Positions 1 through 9,295 are shown, numbered from the stretch's first letter. The stretch: 64,000 nucleotides of DNA from Boesenbergia rotunda (GCA_024364735.1 JAGFNQ010006426.1:62001-126000), one strand, 5' to 3'. Translations and numbers: made by a program. The notes: generated by a model not told the origin, from the sequence alone.

Positions 1-227
1 AATTTGAAAATTCTAAAAATAATCCAGAAGTTAATTTTGAAGATATTATCTCTGAAGATAATTTTGAAGATATTATCTCTGAAGATAATTCTGAAGATAA
101 AATTCTCCTAGATAATAACTTAACTATAGATAATCTTGAAAGTTATTACAAAACCTTAAATAGTGGCCCAAATTACTCCTCTTATTTTGAGGATACTAAA
201 AGATATAATTTTGAGGATGAGGAGGAT

Positions 228-470
228 ATGGAACTATCAAAGATTAGGGTCATAGTCAATAAAAATTACAAAGGTTCAAATAAATCCAAATTGTTAGAAA
301 AATTTAAAAAGATAGATAAAGATGAAGAAGAAATTTTCGAAATAATGAAGATGATGAATTTAAATCCACAACTATTAATTAATCATTATAACCTTATCAA
401 TTCAAATCAATTAAATCTTACTTATTCAAATTCATATCAATTAAATCTTAATTATTCAAATTCAAATTAA
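228..470 (+). pseudogene. Possible gag-tail remnant, low complexity
   Basis: An 80-codon open stretch begins Met-Glu-Leu-Ser-Lys and ends in repeats of Asn, Leu, Tyr and Ser encoded by the start of the AT-rich array. A similar block with the pattern ELMEMMQLD occurs in E3 near 23740-23775, so the segment belongs to the element rather than to a host gene. The composition is biased and there is no recognisable domain. It may be non-coding. Confidence 0.3.
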
Positions 471-900
471 TTAAATCTTAATTAAACTCGAATTTAATTC
501 AAATTTAATTCAAATTAAATCCTAATTCAATTCAAATTCAATTCAAATTAAATCCTAATTAAATTCTAATTAAATTCAAATTTAATTCAAATTAAATCCT
601 AATTAAATTCAAATTTAATTCAAATTAAATATTAATTATTTCAAACTCAAAATTAATTCAATTAAATGTTAATTAATTCAAACTTAAATTAAGTCAAATA
701 AATTTAATTAAATCAATTAAACTCAATTAAATCTTAATTGAATCAATTAAATTCAATTTAAATCTTAATCAATTCAAACTCAATTAATTCAACATCAATT
801 AATTTCTAATTAATTCAACTTCAATTAATTCTTAATTAACCTGAATCCAACTAAAATCTTAAATAACTTAAACTCAAACTGAAATACAATTTTTTCCAAA
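370..900. repeat. AT-rich degenerate tandem array in E1
   Basis: Irregular copies of a short unit close to CAAATTAAATCCTAATT run through this stretch with almost no G. Equivalent arrays occur in E2 (13080-13758, inverted, running into the N gap) and E3 (23800-24250). It is a family feature of this non-autonomous element. Confidence 0.75.
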
Positions 901-926
901 CTATAACAATTAATTTAATAAAATTA

Positions 927-994
927 AATATGCCAAAATGGCTTGGCATATTCGCGGCTTCACACGACATGTATCAAATCGAGAATTTGATACA
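927..994 (+). other. Conserved twin hairpin in E1 internal region
   Basis: Hairpin 1 pairs AATATGCCA (927-935) with TGGCATATT (944-952) around an 8-base loop. Hairpin 2 pairs TGTATCAAAT (970-979) with ATTTGATACA (985-994) around a 5-base loop. The same pair recurs inverted in E2 (12970-13037) and in E3 (24317-24382). The function is unknown; candidate roles are RNA packaging, dimerisation or transcript stability. Confidence 0.7.
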
Positions 995-2039
995 TTTTTA
1001 GAAACTTAAATAAAATGATTTGAATTGTTTGACTCATGCATAATTGTCATGTCATGCATTTGCTACTTCTTTTAAATATATGACATGTCATTCATATTTA
1101 AAATTTTATGCGTATATTAGAACGGCTATAGGAAAAAGAATAATTGAAACTTGATCAACTTAGTATTAGGTGGCGGTGAGATGATAGTACGTTAGGGAAG
1201 CCAATTCTAATAAGGTCAAGTATACTCTACTTGATCTCTTTAGACTGGTGAAACTAGCCGAAGCTACCGATCCAAGACCCAAACTAGTTAGACCAGAATT
1301 TTTCAAAAAGTAATTTTGAAAATGAAATTTCATTAAAAGGCTTTGTCAAGGAAAGGTTTGATGATCCAATAAGGCTACCGCCAAAGAAGGCCTAGTGCCT
1401 CGCCAAGACCTGGAAGCCAATTTTTGAAATTCAAATTCAAGTTACTTCTTGTCAAATTCAAATCTAACACAAGCTTCAATTAAATCTTAGAGTTAATAAT
1501 AAATTAAGAAGAATGATTCAAGCATCTCACAATACACCTATAAGGCAACCATGATTGTTGTATTGATACATCTAAAATGGGTGAGATGTTAAGGACTAAT
1601 GAATTAAAAAAATATTTTTCAAAATTGTTTTTTAAAATTGTTAGAATATTTTCCTAAAAATATATTTTCAAAATAGTGTTTCAATATAATAATGTTTTTA
1701 TGGAATTCATGCTTGTCTGATTGATTATACATATTATACATTTTTCAAAAGTATATCTTTTCGAAAAATTGTTTGACTCACTCAATTAGACACAAGCCTC
1801 TTAGGACAACACTAAAGTTCCTTAAGGCACTTAGATAGAGTCAAACGATGTTGGGTACAGGAGGGAGTGGTTTATTCTTTTTCAAAAACCACTGTCTTTT
1901 AAAACGGTTTTCGAAAACTAAGCTTTAAACACTATTACTTATGCTTTTCGAAAACTATGTCGGATAAATTACCAGAATTTCAAAATATGTTTGGAAATTT
2001 CAAAATACATTCCAAGAGTGTGCTATGTCTTGTTTGATT

Positions 2040-3049
2040 TTGATAAACCCTAAAGACACAGAGGAATGTCCACTTCATGATCTAAAAGGACTCCTAGGAC
2101 GTGTCAGATTTAGGAGTCTGAGTCAACCTTCTGACAAGTTTTAAATTATTTTGAAAATTATTAGATTATTCTGTTGATCTGAATCAAACCTTAAGACTCA
2201 AAGGAAGAGTACTTGTGGTCAACAAGCTTCCCAGGACTGAGTCAAGTTTAGGGGGAGGTCAAAGAATTATTTAATAACATGTTTTCTTGAACTATATCTT
2301 CTAAATCTTGCTAAAAACATAAATAGTTTTTCAAAATACTAACATTTTTTTCTTAAAAATACCAGTATTTTCAAAAAATCATCTGGTTTTGATCAGTTTG
2401 AAAAAATTTTATTTTGAGTTTGAAAATTTTCCAGGACACTTAGGAAAATATCTTTGTAGTTAACAGGGTTTCCTAAGATTGTATCAGACTGGAAAAGAAA
2501 CCTAGTCAAGTAAAATATTATGTTTTCAAAAGTACTTATGTCTTTCAAAGCCAAATTTTTTTTCAAAAAGTACTTAACTTTGCAAAAAATTCAATGTATT
2601 TTTCAAAAGTACTTAATTTTTCAAAAATTCAATACATTTTCAAAGGTACTTTTATTTTTCAAAAAGTACTTGCATTTTTTTAAAGATCATAATAATTTTC
2701 AAAGTACTTGTACTTTTCGAAGCACGAACAAAAATGTCTTTTTCAAAATTATGCATTTTTCAAAAAAATGCAATATATCATTCAAAATACAATGCTTTCA
2801 AATATTTTGCACTAAGTATTTTCAAAAAGAACCAAAGGTTTCCATTGTTGGTACAAGTATTTTTTTTGTTTTTTTGATGTATGACAAAGGGGGAGAGGTG
2901 TGCTTAAGTTAGAAAAATTTTCTCCCAAAAATCAAAAATGTAGTTTTCAAAACTAAGGTCATTTTTTTTTGTTTGATCCCAAGGATAGTAAGTTAGCCCC
3001 TTTAACCAATCTAACTTAAGTTATTGTCAAACATCAAAAAGGGGGAGAT
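2040..3049 (+). repeat. Repeated polypurine modules and final polypurine tract of E1
   Basis: Degenerate copies of a module (a GTGGTCAACAAG-like stretch, then TCCTAGGA-like and GTGTCAG, then a GGGGGAG-type purine run) occur near 2065-2110, 2195-2255 and 2440-2500. AAAGGGGGAGAG follows at about 2885. The last tract, AAAAAGGGGGAGAT, ends at 3049 next to the LTR. Multiple polypurine tracts are an established trait of Sireviruses. Only the last one is expected to prime plus-strand DNA at the LTR. Confidence 0.6.
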
Positions 3050-3179
3050 TGTTGGTGCAAGTTGCATCAATGATGTTCTCCTTTAAGTGTTTTAATGTTT
3101 GACAATACACTTAAGTCAGTGATACAATGAACAGACAAAGGGGAGCAAAGGAAAAGTAACCAAAGTGGAAGAAAAGACC

Positions 3180-3545
3180 TAGTTAACCTAGGCACTAAGT
3201 CCTGGCGAAGGGCTGCTGGGCACCAAGCGAAGGGCTGCTAGGTATCGAAATCCTAAGACCTGACGAAGGGCCGTTAGGCACCTAGCGAAGGGTTGTTAGG
3301 TATCGAAACCCTAAGACCTAGCGAAGGGCTGCTAGGCACCTAGCGAAGGGCTGCTAGGAGTTGAAGACCTGGCGAAGGACTGCTAGGCACCTAGCGAAGG
3401 GCTGCTAGGAGTTGAAGACCTGGCGAAGGGCTGCTAGGAGTTGAAGACCTGGCAAAGGACTGCTAGGCACCTAGCGAAGGGCTGCTAGGAATTGAAGACC
3501 TAGCGAAGGGTTGCTAGGCACCTGGTGAAGGGTTGCTGGGTAAAA
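3180..3545 (+). repeat. U3 minisatellite, unit about 20 bp (CCTAGCGAAGGGCTGCTAGG)
   Basis: More than a dozen degenerate head-to-tail copies alternate between 'cctggcgaagg' and 'cctagcgaagg' forms. E2 LTRs hold inverted versions at 10458-10680 and 15850-16060. Copy number differs between LTRs, as expected for a minisatellite. Confidence 0.85.
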
Positions 3546-3574
3546 ATCCACCCGAAGGACTGGGTGGCAACCGT

Positions 3575-3619
3575 CTCCTGAAAGGAGTAGGTGAAAGGCA
3601 CGTTCTCGAGGATGAGAAC
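3575..3619 (+). other. Twin hairpin in E1 LTR
   Basis: Stem A is CTCCT/AGGAG (3575-3587, 3-base loop). Stem B is GTTCTC/GAGAAC (3602-3619, 6-base loop). The same two-hairpin module sits just after the minisatellite in E2, E3, the 33253 LTR and the 60444 LTR, with compensatory changes in both stems. Confidence 0.65.
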
Positions 3620-3761
3620 TTGCGCCGGTTCGACCTAGGGTTTCGTGCAAATCCGAAGTCAGAACTAAGTCCTTAAGGTTAAGAATATGTGTATATGTGC
3701 TTTGTGTTTGTGTATCTTGCAGGAGACAAAGCAGACAAGTTGCTGGAAAATGGCTGATGGG

Positions 3762-4110
3762 GGCGCCCCCACTGTTGGGGGCACCCAGAGCAAGGCATAA
3801 AACCCAGTATTGGGTTTAAAGGCTTGATGAGGGCGGCCGGGATGATGGGGGCGCCCCCAGTCAAGAGTAAAACGCAGTTTTTGTTAAGTAAGCATAATAG
3901 GTGTCAAGGAGGGCGCCCGGAGCGTCCGGGGCGCCCGGGTTCAAACCTGTTTTTGCTGTTTCGAGTCCGAAACACAGATAAGCCTTCATGAGGGCGCCCG
4001 GGAGGTCCGGGGTGCCCTGGCCAAAGGTTTTATCAGCTGCGGCGAGGTCGACGCAGGGATAAGGTTTGACAGGGTTTATCGGGGCACCCCCAGCGTCCAG
4101 GGCGCCCACA
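3762..4110. promoter_or_regulatory. GGCGCC palindrome pairs upstream of E1 LTR TATA box
   Basis: GGCGCC or one-base variants occur in pairs whose starts are 18 bp apart, for example 3762-3767 with 3780-3785, and in each further pair I measured in this LTR. The array ends about 10 bp before the LTR TATA box. Placement in U3 upstream of TATA suggests a regulatory array, but no binding factor can be named. Confidence 0.55.
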
Positions 4111-4117
4111 GGAGTGC

Positions 4118-4140
4118 TATAAAAGGGGTTTCGACCCCTC
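4118..4140 (+). promoter_or_regulatory. LTR TATA box with adjoining GGGG/CCCC hairpin
   Basis: TATAAAA lies at 4118-4124 and is followed at once by AGGGGT-TTCG-ACCCCT, a hairpin with a TTCG loop. Equivalent TATA-hairpin pairs occur in E2 (CTTCGA loop), E3 (TTTG) and the 33253 LTR (TTCA). The likely transcription start would fall in or just after the hairpin. Confidence 0.5.
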
Positions 4141-4630
4141 TGCTTCAACAACAACTGCGAAGTACCATTCTGATCACTCTGACCAACGACAACGCGCTAA
4201 AGACGAGGCTCTACGACCGGGAGGCTCCAGGAGGAAGTGCGCGGCACTTCGGAGGTCCAAATCGGCCGAGCTTCAACTTTGTTTTGTTCGGTTTGCGTTT
4301 ATTATTCCGTACATACTTTTCTGTACTTGTGCTTGTAATTGTACACTGTAAGACGGGTTTTCTCCGCCTCCGAAAATTTCGGAAAGGAGACCAATAGTGG
4401 ACTCATGCCGAGTACATAGACCTTGGATGTACTGACCCTGGGAGGTTGGGAACCAAGTAAATAAATCCTGCTGTGTCCCTGTGTATTGTTTTTATTTTGT
4501 TTATTTAGTTTTCCGCTGTGCTACTAACGTTCTAAGTTCAGAACGATCCGAGTTTTTCTACGAAGTTTCCACGAGAGTTTTTCACGGTCGATACTCACCC
4601 CCCCCCTCTATCGACGGCACCGGTCCTACA

Positions 4631-4965
4631 CTCTTTACCTTACGATCTTCTACCGTATGACCCTCCCCTCTTAGATGCCGTGTGGGAGATGATCTACCAA
4701 GATCCGAAGTCACCAACCAAGAGCCAACAACCGCTTCTTCCCTCTCCTTGCGCCGGCCAACAAAAACCTAGGGTGTTTGTTGCCGCCAGCCACACAAAGG
4801 AAGAAGTTCCTCCTCGCTACCAATACCTTCTCCTCCCCTCCAACAGCTACTGCCAACCAAGGAGAGGAGAGAAGAGGGTCTTCTTCTCCTCTATATGTCG
4901 CCGAAAAACCTCCCTTGGATGTTATCGCCGCAGCCACTCCTAGCCAAGGAAGCTCCACCGTCGGC
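4631..4965 (-). mobile_element. LTR-D fragment, 3' side, split by element A
   Basis: The sequence stops at the TCGGC duplication (4961-4965) and continues after element A at 18646. Together with 18646-19751 it forms a minus-strand LTR-like sequence, and a plus-strand relative of its other end is at 27439-27998. Overlapping short ORFs on both strands here look like shadows of a GC-rich LTR, not genes. Confidence 0.5.
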
Positions 4966-5927
4966 TGTTGGGGCAATCGACCCTGAGATGATCTGGAGGA
5001 TCATGATATTTTGATGTGTGGGCAAAATGGTTAAGTTAGGATTTGTGTTGGTCTCACATATGAACATGAGTGTGCAGGTGTACAGGTATATGTGGACTTG
5101 GTTGACGTCTTCAGGTGAAGGATGGCATGGAGGTAAGCTGGAGGCTTACGTGCGCATCCGAGGGACCATGGATAGCGGAGATGATGAGCCGAGGGACGCG
5201 AACTTCGAGGCGTACGTGAAGAGTGGCATGGAGGCAAGTTGGAGGCTTGCGTGCGCATCCGAGGGACGAGGGTCAAAGATGAAGAAGGCGTGAAGGCAAC
5301 AGTCATGACTGCTAGTGAAGAGTCAACTGAGTTGTAAGGGTCTGAGTATGTGTGTGTATACTCAGGGGATAAGCCGGGAGGGTTTTAGTGCGGAGAGACT
5401 TGTACTTGGGAGAGAAACCCTAGGCTTAGGTCTCGGACCAGTCGACTGGCCTTGGGGCAGTCGACTGGTGCCAACTGGAACAGCTGGCCAGAATTTGAAC
5501 GTTATGTTGTAACGGTCGAATCTGAGTGGGACCAGTTGACTGCCATTTGGGCAGTCGACAGGTAGCGGCTGTTTCAGATTCGAGCTATATTTAAAGGGGC
5601 TCGTTTCCTACCTTGTTTCTTGACGAATCTTGCTTGGCAAAGGCAAGATAGTAGTCTACTTTGTTCTCTAAGTGTCCTTGGTGTTGTGGCGAGGTTTCTC
5701 CACCCACAAGGAGCGACGAGTTCTAGCCGGAGGTTATTCGGGGCTTGATCCGCCGAAGGATTGTTGGATTAGTCACCCGGCCGGGGTGGATACCAACTAA
5801 ATCTGGTATTGTTAGCATTGTTATCTCTTTTACATATTATTTCCGCTGCGCTAACATCTGTGTAGAGATCAAAAGATCCGAAAAAGTGCATTCACCCCCC
5901 CCCTCTGCACGCCACATCGATCCTTCA
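4966..5927 (+). mobile_element. 5' LTR of element A
   Basis: The LTR starts TGTTGGGGCAATCG and ends GATCCTTCA, directly before the primer-binding site. It holds CAGTCGACTG palindrome pairs (5439-5448 with 5458-5467, and a degenerate pair near 5530-5560), a TATA-like TATATTTAAA near 5586-5595, and a C-run followed by CTCTGC near its end. Short ORFs on both strands, conserved in LTR 17681-18640, are repeats of LTR sequence. Confidence 0.9.
5439..5595. promoter_or_regulatory. CAGTCGACTG palindrome pairs and TATA box of A 5' LTR
   Basis: The 10-bp palindrome CAGTCGACTG occurs twice with a 9-bp spacer. A second, degenerate pair with the same 9-bp spacer follows, then a TATA-like sequence. The same design recurs in the other A-type LTRs and near the edges of the A internal region (around 8000-8090 and 17288-17320). 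Confidence 0.55.
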
Positions 5928-6000
5928 GTTGGTATCAGAGCGAGTACCGCTCTTGATCGGACTAACCGCCGAGGGAGCACTTGCTAGAGGAAAAGGGGTC

Positions 6001-7563
6001 ATGGAAGACAAATTTGGTGACGACATCAACTCACCACCATCGTACGAGCATGAAAATTTTGATTATTGGAAAGATAGAATGAAGATGTGGCTCGGGATGG
6101 ATTGGGGTTGTAGAATGATCATTGAAGACCCATATGAAATCCCCAAGGACAAGCATGGCAAAAAGCTTCGGCCTAGATATTGGACAAGTGAACAACAAGA
6201 ACAAGCTAGGGCCAATGAGATGGTAACAAACATCTTGATTAATATATTGCCTAATCATATTTTAAGTGGTGTAGGGAAATATTCAAATGTATGCGAATTG
6301 TGGAATAAGTTGGAAGAACTTCACAAGAACCCTTCACAAACTAAAGTAGTCGAAGCATCTAAAGAAGTAAGTTCAATGGTCCAAGAGGATCAAAATGAGA
6401 AATTGCCCATGTCATCAAGTGAGGAAGAATTAGTATCAAGGGTTAAGGGGGAGGAGAGACCCTCATCCTCACAAGAGCAAGAAATGACTTCCACCTCTAC
6501 CAAAGTTAAGTCAAAAGAGCATATTATATGTTTTGGTTGCAACAAAAAGGGGCACTACAAGGATAAGTGTCATCTAAGTAAAAAGGAGGTAATTTCCAAA
6601 CCCAAAACTCTTCAAGATAAATCTAATATGGGTTGCAGGAATGAGGAAGTTCAAAACAAAAGAAAGAGAATTCGGTGCTTCACATGCGGGGAGCTCGGGC
6701 ATTATCATACAAAATGCCCAAGAAGTGGAGAGTTCAAGAAGATGGAACACCTTAGGAAATGGGAAAAAGGAGAAAGAAAGAGGAGCACTCATCAAGGGGG
6801 AGCGCCGAGGGTAAGGAAGGTATCCTCTAACTCTACTTATGCTTCAAATCTTACCATGAATGCTCACAATGCTTGTTTGAATGATAAAATTAATAGTAAC
6901 TGCTTGCCCATGCATGTGTTTGGTTTTAAGTATCATGATAGGGATAGAAATAATTTTGTATGCAAAAACACCAAAAACTCTGTGATGCATGATAAATCTA
7001 GGGTTCCTAGGACTAAGGACCAAAGGATAAATCCTAAAAGAAAGGGAAATATGCTTAGAAAAATAGAAGGATCTAGAAGTGATCAAATTAGGTCTAGTGA
7101 TCCTAGGGTTAGGGCATTAGAAAAGGAAAATCAAGCATTGAGGATAAAGCTGGATCGATTGGAAAAGAACCTAAAAAGGGTCATTCAGGGATCCAAGGGA
7201 TTAAATGTAATACACAAGGATCAACAACCTAGGAATGGTAGGTTTGGATTAATATACCAACCTAGGAGGGAAAAAAGTGATAAAGTGTCTTATTCTAGGA
7301 TGCCATTTGTCTATCATAGAGAAAAGACCAACAATGGTAAGGAAAATCCATTTAAAGAGAAAAAGAAAGAATTAACCAAGGGCAAGGTTTGGAAAATGAA
7401 GAGAGGAGTAGTGGAAGGGCAAGAAGCACCGGAGGAGCATCGGTGTGGTCTTGCCTTTGTAGAAGAACTACCTAAGGAGATAATTAGGGCTAGGAGTTCA
7501 AGGGAGAGATTTGGAAGTCAAAATGAGGTCCATGGCCAATGGATCTCAAGTGGTTTTCTCTAG
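6001..7563 (+). CDS. gag: Gag protein of element A (Sirevirus/copia type, two zinc knuckles)
   Basis: A 520-residue gag. I start it at the ATG at 6001, about 60 bp after the primer-binding site, because upstream in-frame codons run through the primer-binding site without an ATG. Residues about 15-110 look like the copia UBN2-type gag domain, with NFDYWKDRMKMWL near the N-terminus and YELWNKLEE-like sequence later. Two CCHC knuckles follow: residues 177-190 (CFGCNKKGHYKDKC) and 226-239 (CFTCGELGHYHTKC). The C-terminal half is Lys/Arg-rich with a predicted short coiled coil (ALEKENQALRIKLDRLEKN). It should coat and package element RNA in cytoplasmic particles. The frame is intact, unlike the gag copies at 30081 and 53521. 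No pol is fused to it. Confidence 0.9.
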   Translation: MEDKFGDDINSPPSYEHENFDYWKDRMKMWLGMDWGCRMIIEDPYEIPKDKHGKKLRPRYWTSEQQEQARANEMVTNILINILPNHILSGVGKYSNVCELWNKLEELHKNPSQTKVVEASKEVSSMVQEDQNEKLPMSSSEEELVSRVKGEERPSSSQEQEMTSTSTKVKSKEHIICFGCNKKGHYKDKCHLSKKEVISKPKTLQDKSNMGCRNEEVQNKRKRIRCFTCGELGHYHTKCPRSGEFKKMEHLRKWEKGERKRSTHQGGAPRVRKVSSNSTYASNLTMNAHNACLNDKINSNCLPMHVFGFKYHDRDRNNFVCKNTKNSVMHDKSRVPRTKDQRINPKRKGNMLRKIEGSRSDQIRSSDPRVRALEKENQALRIKLDRLEKNLKRVIQGSKGLNVIHKDQQPRNGRFGLIYQPRREKSDKVSYSRMPFVYHREKTNNGKENPFKEKKKELTKGKVWKMKRGVVEGQEAPEEHRCGLAFVEELPKEIIRARSSRERFGSQNEVHGQWISSGFL

Positions 7564-8398
7564 AAAACTAAAAGGGTGTGCCAAAAGGTTTAAAAGACTA
7601 AGGTTAGTCTTAATTCTAGAGAATTGGCACACTAAAGGAAGGATTAAAGAAAAAGGTAAAATTGGAGTGTCAATCAAGACAAATCAACTTTAATGCCCAA
7701 ATACCATGTAACTTGATGCCATGAAGTAATTATGAATGAATATAAGGAGAAGCATTAAGGTACGATCACAATTAGAACTTTTGGAAAGGTTTCACGACAT
7801 TTTTTTTTAAAATTTTGAAGTTTGTACCAATCTCAAGATTTGGGATAACTTTAACTAAAATTATATTTTTTTCCCATGTAAATATAGTATCCACAAATCT
7901 CCTTACAAGATTTCAGAATTTTTGAGAATTTGTGGAATTAGTTAGGCATTTCTGAAGTTCGGACTGAAAATCTAAAAAATCAGAACAGCAAGCACCAGTC
8001 GACTGGCTGGAAGCCAGTTGACTGGAAATGTTCACAGAATGTAATTACGGTGTTGCCCAGTCAACTGCCCCAGGGCCAGTCGACTGGCTCGTGGGTTTTA
8101 TAAAAAGGGAGGGCGCGCCGGGAAAGCAAATCTAGGGTTTTTGACTCATCTCTCCCGGCGATTTTCACCTCTTTTCAACTTCTCTTGTGTCCTAAGCCCC
8201 TCCAAAGCTCTAAAACTCATCCCTAAGGTCTTCTCTAACTTCGATCTACTTCTAGGGTTAGTGGAAAACCCCTCTTCAAGTCAACACACGTGATTTTCAA
8301 GAGTCACAATGCAAAGAGCAAAGAGGTACAGTGTTTAAAGTTCATTTCTCCATGTAGGCTTTGCATGGACACTAATATGACGATTTCTGTGTTCTTGT
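7564..8398 (+). other. Non-coding spacer between gag and ORF2 of A
   Basis: No domain is recognisable here. Between 7998 and 8092 there are two pairs of CAGTCGACTG-like palindromes with 9-bp spacers, followed by TTTTATAAAAAGGGAGG (TATA-like, about 8095-8110). A second transcription start serving ORF2 is possible. ATGCAAAGAGCAAAGAG (8309-8325) followed by GT could be a small first exon of ORF2. Confidence 0.4.
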
Positions 8399-9295
8399 TT
8401 GCCATTTTCTCTTGTTGGGGGTCACTTTGGTATTCATGCATGGTTTTGGTATAATAGAGCTGTGTCTAAGCGACATCGGGGTGAGGGGTCATCTAGGCCA
8501 GGCCCCCAAGGTCCAGACGACTCCAGATTTAGAAGCCTGGAGTGCAAAAAGCAATTTGAGCAAAACGAGTTTGTTCAACGCCCTTGTCGATATCTCAATA
8601 AGGGATACTTTGAGGAGAAGGGGCCTCACATTATTGAGATGATCACTCATTTCGGCATAGAACAACTTGTCTTTTGCCAACATGATGTCAATCTTGATTT
8701 GTGCAAGGAGTTCTTTGCAAACTTAACTTGTCTTGATCTAGATAATAGAGTTTATGAGTCGAGGGTAGCGGGTGTCACCATTCCGTTTACACCCATGGTT
8801 TTAGCCAGTTTTCTGGAATGTCGGGCCTCGAACAATGCTAATATTTATTTTCCAAACATTGTTGAACCACTTGAATTCCCAGGTGTCACCATTGATCAGA
8901 TTTATGTCCACTACTTCAGGAGACATAGACATGAATCTGAACGTACATTTGACGCAAAACCTATGAGTCCATCCAGTCATGTGCTCTACAAGATTATGGT
9001 AGAATGTCTCCTACCCATTGTCACTAAGGGGAGGGCGAGGATTAGGTTGCCTCACTTAGTGATGATGTATGCGCTTGAGAGACGACTGGATATAGATGTG
9101 TCATTGCATGTGTTTGCCTCCATCTGTCACCTGTCCCAGAGTGTGAATGGGAAGATTTATATGCCTTTTTGTCATATGTTAACTGAGTTTTTCCAACTGT
9201 GTTTTGGCATTCGGGTCACTAGTGGTCAGGTTAGGCACCTGTCAAAAGACTACGATCAAATTGGCACCCGCCAATTGTCTTTAGCAGGCATAGAG
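8399..9295 (+). pseudogene. ORF2 of element A, first part (interrupted by E2)
   Basis: An open frame of 299 codons runs into the E2 insertion site, so the original product was longer. It reads as a globular plant-specific protein, with stretches such as HFGIEQLVF, IPFTPMVLASFLEC and KIYMPFCHMLTEFF. It resembles the loosely defined 'plant transposon protein / ORF-1' families found in several plant elements; I make that call on general appearance only. No gag, protease or polymerase motif is present. There is no ATG at the frame start. A possible spliced start is ATG 8309 with an intron 8326-8457 (GT..AG), which keeps the frame. The second part is at 16215-16460. Confidence 0.6.
9291..9295. repeat. 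Target-site duplication TAGAG, left copy
   Basis: TAGAG abuts the E2 LTR start and is repeated at 16210-16214. This proves the left edge of the nested insertion. Confidence 0.95.

Larger units (their letters stand above)
1..3049 (+). mobile_element. Internal region of non-autonomous Sirevirus-like element E1 (5' part outside window)
   Basis: This is the internal part of a plus-strand LTR element whose 5' LTR lies left of the window. It is homologous to the interiors of E3 (22671-26350) and, inverted, E2 (10822-14701). All share the order Asp/Asn/Ile-rich coding-like stretch, AT-rich array, two hairpins (927-952 and 970-994), repeated polypurine modules, and a final polypurine tract just before the LTR. 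The only open stretch near a gag remnant is 228-470 (80 codons, Lys/Asn-rich). It lacks a zinc knuckle and grades into the AT-rich repeat, so I do not call it a gene. No protease, integrase or reverse transcriptase motif is visible, so the element is probably mobilised in trans. Confidence 0.75.
3050..4630 (+). mobile_element. 3' LTR of element E1
   Basis: The LTR begins TGTTGGTGCAAG right after a polypurine tract and ends GGTCCTACA. The size is 1581 bp. In order it contains the U3 start, the CTAGCGAAGGGCTGCTAGG minisatellite (about 3180-3545), twin hairpins (3575-3587 and 3602-3619), GGCGCC palindrome pairs (3762-4110), a TATA box (4118-4124), and a CACCCCCCCCTCTATCG stretch near the end, which is typical of Sirevirus LTRs. 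E2 LTRs are its closest relatives in the window. The base after the LTR lies in older LTR-D sequence. Confidence 0.85.

Noticed and set aside
3180..3545. Regularly repeated ~20-bp units that could suggest a CRISPR-like array
   Set aside because: Units are directly adjacent with no unique spacers, lie in an LTR, and occur in a plant genome. It is a minisatellite.
4680..5306. Several overlapping ORFs on both strands (4680-4976, 5018-5306)
   Set aside because: They lie in LTR-D and in the 5' LTR of A; the second set is repeated in LTR 17681-18640. No domain, and open frames on both strands are expected in GC-rich LTR sequence.
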